The notes beneath the pieces were generated by a model. The model ran no database searches. It had not been told where the DNA came from and worked only from the letters and a program-made list of their open reading frames with translations. Positions 59,566 through 64,000 of a stretch of DNA of 64,000 nt are shown piece by piece. The stretch lies in contig CM037585.1 of the NCBI GenBank assembly GCA_021018995.1, positions 69,008,646-69,072,645 of the forward strand, written 5' to 3'. Each line of letters opens with the position of its first letter. Within the stretch, counting starts at the first letter, position 1. Origin of the DNA: Chloranthus sessilifolius (Eukaryota; Streptophyta; Magnoliopsida; Chloranthales; Chloranthaceae). The position numbers and the translations under genes are program-made.

Positions 59566-60583
59566 TGTGACGGGGCCAATACTTGAGCTTGTAGCATGGT
59601 GCTTGGGGCACGAATTGTGGTGCCAGGAGGGCACGCGACATGGGGGCCAAGAAGGCCTTGTGACGTGGTCGCGCTGCTGGGTCGCCACACGGTCGCATGG
59701 AGGGGGAAGACGCTGGAGCGATGCAGTCGTGAAGTGGTCGCGACATAGCCAAGGTGGGCTAGTGACGCAGGAGGTGTTGTGTTATGTCAAACCAAGGGGT
59801 TTGAGGTTCTCCTGCCATTCTGGCTGAATGACTGTTTTACCCTTCTATGTGAGAGAGGAGCTAGAGAGTTGCCTTCCACCCATACGGGACCTTGCGTTGC
59901 GAGAGGGGGTGAAAGTGTCTCCTAGGCCTGAAAGGGTGGGCCTAGGATGTCGACATAGTGATACCATGTGGCACCCAAGGGAGGTTGAAGAATGGCCCCG
60001 GACTACGCGTCGCGGTGCATACGGCTTGTCAACCTCGCGTGACAACACAAGGGCGCTGCGTGGGACTCAGTTGAGCATAACAGCACGTGGGTCAAGCATA
60101 AACAGTGTTAGTAATTCGGAATGCCCACGAAGGCAGGCTGCATGGGACTCAGTTGAGCACATGAGCATGAGGCAGAAGGCTGTGGGCTTGGTTCGGTATG
60201 TGATCGAGACATGGTGGCATGGGAAGCTGCATGCCAAGACTGTTGTGAGCGAGGTACTAGTGCAGTGCATAGGGTGAAGCTTGAGCAGGCCAAGTTTAGC
60301 ACAGTGGTGCAGTTGGCGTGTCGAAAGGGGCATGATACAGTTGGATGGTAGGCCGTGAAATAGAGGTAACCATGTTGGGGGAGTTCCCGTCCTATAGGCA
60401 GGTGGTATAAGAGCTGATGTGTAGATGGGTTGGCTTCGTTGCACGCGGTAGTGAAACACCGCGCGGGTTAAAAGCGCATCAAAGGATACCCCGCGACTGT
60501 TGGTATCAGAAGTAGGCTGACCTAGCGAAGCGTGCATTAGGTGCCGCACGGGATTGAGGTTGTAGAAGTGTGACCCCGTGACA
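59566..60583 (+). repeat. Array LTR4
   Basis: 1018 bp, TGTGACGGGG to CCCCGTGACA, with the primer site at 60587. Confidence 0.85.
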
Positions 60584-60879
60584 TTTTGGTATCAAAGCCA
60601 AGTTCGATCCAGAAGCGATGATGCTATTGAGCAATTGGTGCGGAGGCACATGATGTGGTGTCAAGAGGACACGCGCCATCCCTGAGCTAGTTAACAGGCG
60701 AGGGCCTTGTGATAGCAGAACCAAGTTGACCCGGCCGCGGTGACTGTGGGGAGCTAGTGGGAAGGTCCGGACCTAAGAACTAGAAATGTGTTGCTAACAA
60801 GCTGGGAGGAGTTGGCGGGGTCAGTTCACTGCAATAATGCTTCAACGAGGATGTTGACATTTTATGGAGTGGTGGAGGA

Positions 60880-61800
60880 TGTGATAGGGCCAATACTCAA
60901 GCTTGCAGCATGGTGCTTGGGGCACGACATGTGGTGCCAGGAGGGCACGCGACATGGGGGCCAAGAAGGCCTTGTGACGTGGTCGCGCTGTGAGGTCGCG
61001 ACACGATCGCATGGAGGGGGAAGACGTGGGAGCGATGCGGTCACGACGTGATCGCGACATAGCCAAGGTGGGCTAGCGATGCAAGAGGCATTCCGGTATG
61101 TCAAACCAAGGGGTTTGAGGTTCTCCTGCCATTCTGGTTGAATGATTGTTTTACCCTTCTATGTGGGAGAGGAGCTGGAGAGTTGCCTTCCACCCACATG
61201 GGACCTTGTGTTGCCAGAGGGGGCGCAAGTGTCTCCTAGGCCTAAAAGGGTGGGCCTAGGATGTCGACGCAACGATGCCATGTGGCACCCAAGGGAGGTT
61301 GAAGTATGGCCCCGGACTACGCGTCGCGGTGCATACGACTGGGCAACCTCGCATGACAACACAAGGACACTGCGTGGGACTCAGTTGAGCACGATAGCAC
61401 GTGGGTCAAGCATAAACGGTGCTAGTAATTCGAAACATACACGAAAGCAGGCTGCATGGGACTCTATTGAGTACGCGAGCGCGAGGCACAAGGCTGTGGG
61501 CTTGGTTCGGTATGTGAGCGAGACATGGTGGCATGGGAAGCTGCATGCCAAGACTGTTGCGAGCGAGGTACTAGTGCAGTGCACAGGGTGAAGCTTGAGC
61601 AGGCCAAGTTTAGCATAGTGGTGCAGTTGGCGTGTCGAAAGGGGCACGATACAGTTGGATGGTAGGCTGTGAAAGGGGCACGATACAGTTGGATGGTAGG
61701 CGGGTGGTATCAGAGCTGATGTGTAGATGGGTTGGCTTCGTTGCACGCGGTAGCGAAGCACCGCGTGGGTTAAAAGCGCGTCGAAGGATGCCTCGCGACG
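60880..61800 (+). repeat. Array LTR5, truncated
   Basis: Starts TGTGATAGGG. A local duplication of GGGGCACGATACAGTTGGAT lies at 61648-61697. It stops about 90 bp before the expected end; D 3' UTR sequence resumes. Confidence 0.82.
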
Positions 61801-62810
61801 AAGGTTCCCATCCTCTACATGACAGCTCAAGCCATTTCAGATCAGTAAGAACTTTTTATTGGGTTGTAATGTGGCTTATGCGTGAAGTTTACCAAGAATA
61901 AAAGAGATAAGGAAGGATTCAAAATTGAGAAATCAGTAAAGTAGGGAGGTGGTGCACACACCTTCTTCATTTCAGCACAATTCCATCTACTTCTTGAATT
62001 TTCAGATTTGAAGTGACCAGTTTCTATTCTTCTTTTCAATCTTTCAATGAAATGACTTCTCTTTCTCATTCTTTTGTTTTGTTTTTCTATTTTTCTTTTC
62101 TTTTTGTATGCTTTTTATATTTTTCTCCATTTTTCTTTTTATGGGCTGGGATGCCACAGTGCCACCAAATGTGTTTTCTTCTCTTTCAACCAAAAATCAA
62201 ACCTTTCTCCTCTAACCTCACTTCTCCTTCTATTTCCTAATTTCTCAGATTGAGGGTGAACTGAAATAGGTCAAGGGGTTTTGGGTTCAAATTTTCTAGT
62301 TTTTCTCAAAGAAAAACTGAGATTTTTAAGGCTAAATGGTGTGTATCAAGGGCAGTTCAAAGGTGGGAAATTTTAGGCTCAAACTGTCTAAAGGATGGCC
62401 CTACTTCATGTCATCAATGTCATGAATGCTTTCAAACTGTTTCAACTTGGATTTGCCTAACTTCTAGTGAGCAAGACTAGATTTAATCAATCCTTAGAGC
62501 AGAAAAATTACCAAGACACTTTTCAAAAAAAAAAATTCAGGCCCAAATCTCACTGAGTATGGTCTTCCATTAAATTTCTAGGGTATATCCTCATAATTTT
62601 CTCTCTTCCAAGTTCACTAAGCATTAACTTTTGAAAATTCTTGACATTTGCTTCATGAGAAATGTTAGAACTACAACACATTTCAATTTTAAATTTTTTT
62701 AAATTTCCACTTTTTTAAAAAAATCAGGTGGGAAATCACTTTATTTAAAAAAAAAAAAAAAAAAAAATTTAGCTACACTAGCATTAACTTATTTCATTGG
62801 CACACCTGCC
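61801..62810 (-). other. Athila D 3' UTR, upstream part
   Basis: The reverse complement aligns with 45920-46880 of Athila C. About 55 bp of flank are missing at the array junction compared with C. Stem arms AGACAGTTT and GAACTGCCC are at 62389-62381 and 62358-62350. No gene. Confidence 0.8.
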
Positions 62811-62824
62811 ATACCCCCAAACCT
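62811..62824 (-). other. Internal second polypurine tract of Athila D
   Basis: AGGTTTGGGGGTAT on the minus strand. Confidence 0.6.
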
Positions 62825-64000
62825 ATAATGAGCATTGTCCTCAATGTTTACACAGTGAGTAACTAGGGGCAGCAGAGCAAAGCAAGAAAAATAATGAACA
62901 GAAAAAATAGAAACTATATGCAGTAGAGAAGAAAAAATGCAAAACTAAAGATACGAATAGAAAAATGGAAGAAAATGATATACAAATGCAGGAAAATTAC
63001 TGCAAAAATAGATAAATAGCAAAACAAAAGTAAAGAACTGAATAGAAAACTATAAAAATGAACAATAAAACTGGGGCACACATTAACCTAAGAAAAAAAT
63101 CAGCAATCTAAAAACAGTATTTAAACTAAAATTCCTAAAACAGAAAATCGTAAGAATCAGACCTGTTAAAGTAATACCCACTTGTGCTGTTGTGTATGCT
63201 TAGTATTGAGAACTTGCTAAGAATGTGTAGGAATCAATAAAAATTTCAAAGTGATGTAAGCATGAATGCACACAGTTAAAAATAGGATGCATACATAGTT
63301 GAGACCCATTTATGGTGAAATATTTTGAAAGTAAATAAAATCAGAGGCTCCATCAAATTTTCAATGCAAAAATATGATCCACTGCTCATTGACCTCCATT
63401 AATCCTCAAAATTAAAAGCCATGATCTCAGCAGTTTCAGATGGGGAATATGAATGTAGGCAAAGGAAGATAGCCTATCTGGAAAAAAAATTTATGTTTTT
63501 ATATTTTTTGACTTTTTATGTGTTTTTTATCAGCCTGGGTGCAACAAGAGCCCTTATTTACTACTGCTGAAAAATAATAAGAAACAACTCAAATTTATTT
63601 TTTTTTATTTGTGTTTACATTTTCTTTTTATTTGGTTTTGTTATGTTAAAAAAAAATCAGCATGCCTAAATGACAGCAGAAATTAAAACCAAGACAAACA
63701 CCAAACACAGCAAAACTGCTGGGTTGAAAGAATTTAAAAATTGAAAAAGAAAACAAAGGAGAAAGGGATGAAAACTCAAGCAAATCTGCTCCAACTGCAA
63801 TCCAATGGCTCCTCTTTTGGCTGTTGCTCCAGATCTGTAAAATTTCAAAAACTGCAGCAGTACCTTATTCAAGCAAATTGACAAAAACAAAAAGAAAAAC
63901 TCAGGCCACAACCTCATTTCTGCAAAAAAATGCAAAAGGCTGCATCAACATTTATTCAAATAGCTAAAAGGTAAAAACATAAAAACTCAGAAAAATCAGA
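62825..64000 (-). other. Athila D leader and non-coding middle
   Basis: No gene. The minus strand of 64000-63760 matches the B leader at about 33660-33850, including ACAGATCTGGAGC and GTTGGAGCA..TTTGCTTGAG. 63660-62825 is AT-rich filler. The primer site and 5' LTR should lie within a few tens of bases beyond 64000. Confidence 0.65.

Larger units (their letters stand above)
55789..61800 (+). mobile_element. Head-to-tail array of a non-autonomous LTR element (5 LTRs, 4 internal regions)
   Basis: Units: LTR1 55789-56806, internal 56807-57157; LTR2 57158-58164, internal 58165-58460; LTR3 58461 to about 59456, internal remnant to 59565; LTR4 59566-60583, internal 60584-60879; LTR5 60880 to about 61800, cut short. 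LTRs start TGTGAYGGGG and end CCCCRTGACA. Each intact internal region begins with a tRNA-Met-type primer site three bases after the LTR and ends with a purine-rich GTGGTGGAGGA. No coding frame is credible. The array is GC-rich in an AT-rich setting. It inserted in the 3' UTR of D; the left flank CATAG is a possible target duplication. Confidence 0.85.
52018..64000 (-). mobile_element. Athila-type element D, non-coding, minus strand (5' end outside)
   Basis: Read on the minus strand from the right: a 5' leader like that of B (64000-63660), a short non-coding middle, an internal polypurine tract (62824-62811), a 3' UTR (split by the LTR array 55789-61800), a polypurine tract (55255-55243) and a 3.2-kb LTR ending near 52018. 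No gag, pol or ORF2 can be found between the leader and the 3' UTR. Confidence 0.82.

Noticed and set aside
57648..61830. Similar 149-170-codon minus-strand open frames in each array unit (57648-58160, 58951-59433, 60067-60549, 61381-61830)
   Set aside because: They recur because the DNA is duplicated. The translations are low in expected domain structure, lie antisense within LTRs and differ in length and ends between units.

Overview
The window is a plant (seed plant) heterochromatic block made of LTR retrotransposons inserted into one another. I see no host gene, tRNA, rRNA or CRISPR. The plant origin follows from Ty3/gypsy elements of the Athila type (tRNA-Asp-like primer site, an extra ORF after integrase) and the Tat type (plant-mobile-domain gene in antisense). 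I cannot name the species.

Layout, oldest layer first. (1) Athila B is the base element: a 5' LTR tail at 33509-33620, decayed gag and pol to 37772, and an ORF2 remnant at 50347-52017. (2) A Tat element lies in the 5' LTR of Athila B. Its integrase tail starts at 8984, its 3' LTR is 30994-33508, and it carries two antisense genes. (3) Two copies of one Athila family lie inside the Tat element: A1 (1-8983, 5' part outside the window) in the Tat integrase, and A2 (14628-27016, 5-bp duplication TCTAC) in the antisense plant-mobile-domain gene. (4) Athila C (37992-49619, duplication TGGAC) lies between integrase and ORF2 of B. (5) Athila D (minus strand, 52018 to beyond the window) lies in ORF2 of B. 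(6) A GC-rich array of five ~1-kb LTRs separated by short internal regions (55789-61800) lies in the 3' UTR of D.

The coding parts are nearly all broken. A1, A2 and B carry gag/pol remnants with stops and frameshifts. C has lost reverse transcriptase, RNase H and integrase but keeps LTRs, primer site, polypurine tracts and a long open ORF2. D shows no coding sequence in the window. C and D would therefore need proteins from relatives to move.

The most interesting signal is non-coding. Each Athila family carries dense arrays of a short degenerate motif with a TCGA core, upstream of the LTR TATA box and, wherever it can be seen, again in the spacer before ORF2. The form of the motif differs by family (TTCGAAAAG in A, TTCGATAGG in C, TCGAGAGG in B and TCGANAGG in D). 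The layout resembles the fast-evolving motif arrays recognised by VANDAL anti-silencing proteins. The Tat element has a parallel feature: 11 copies of a 23-bp palindrome in three clusters, one with matched changes in both arms.
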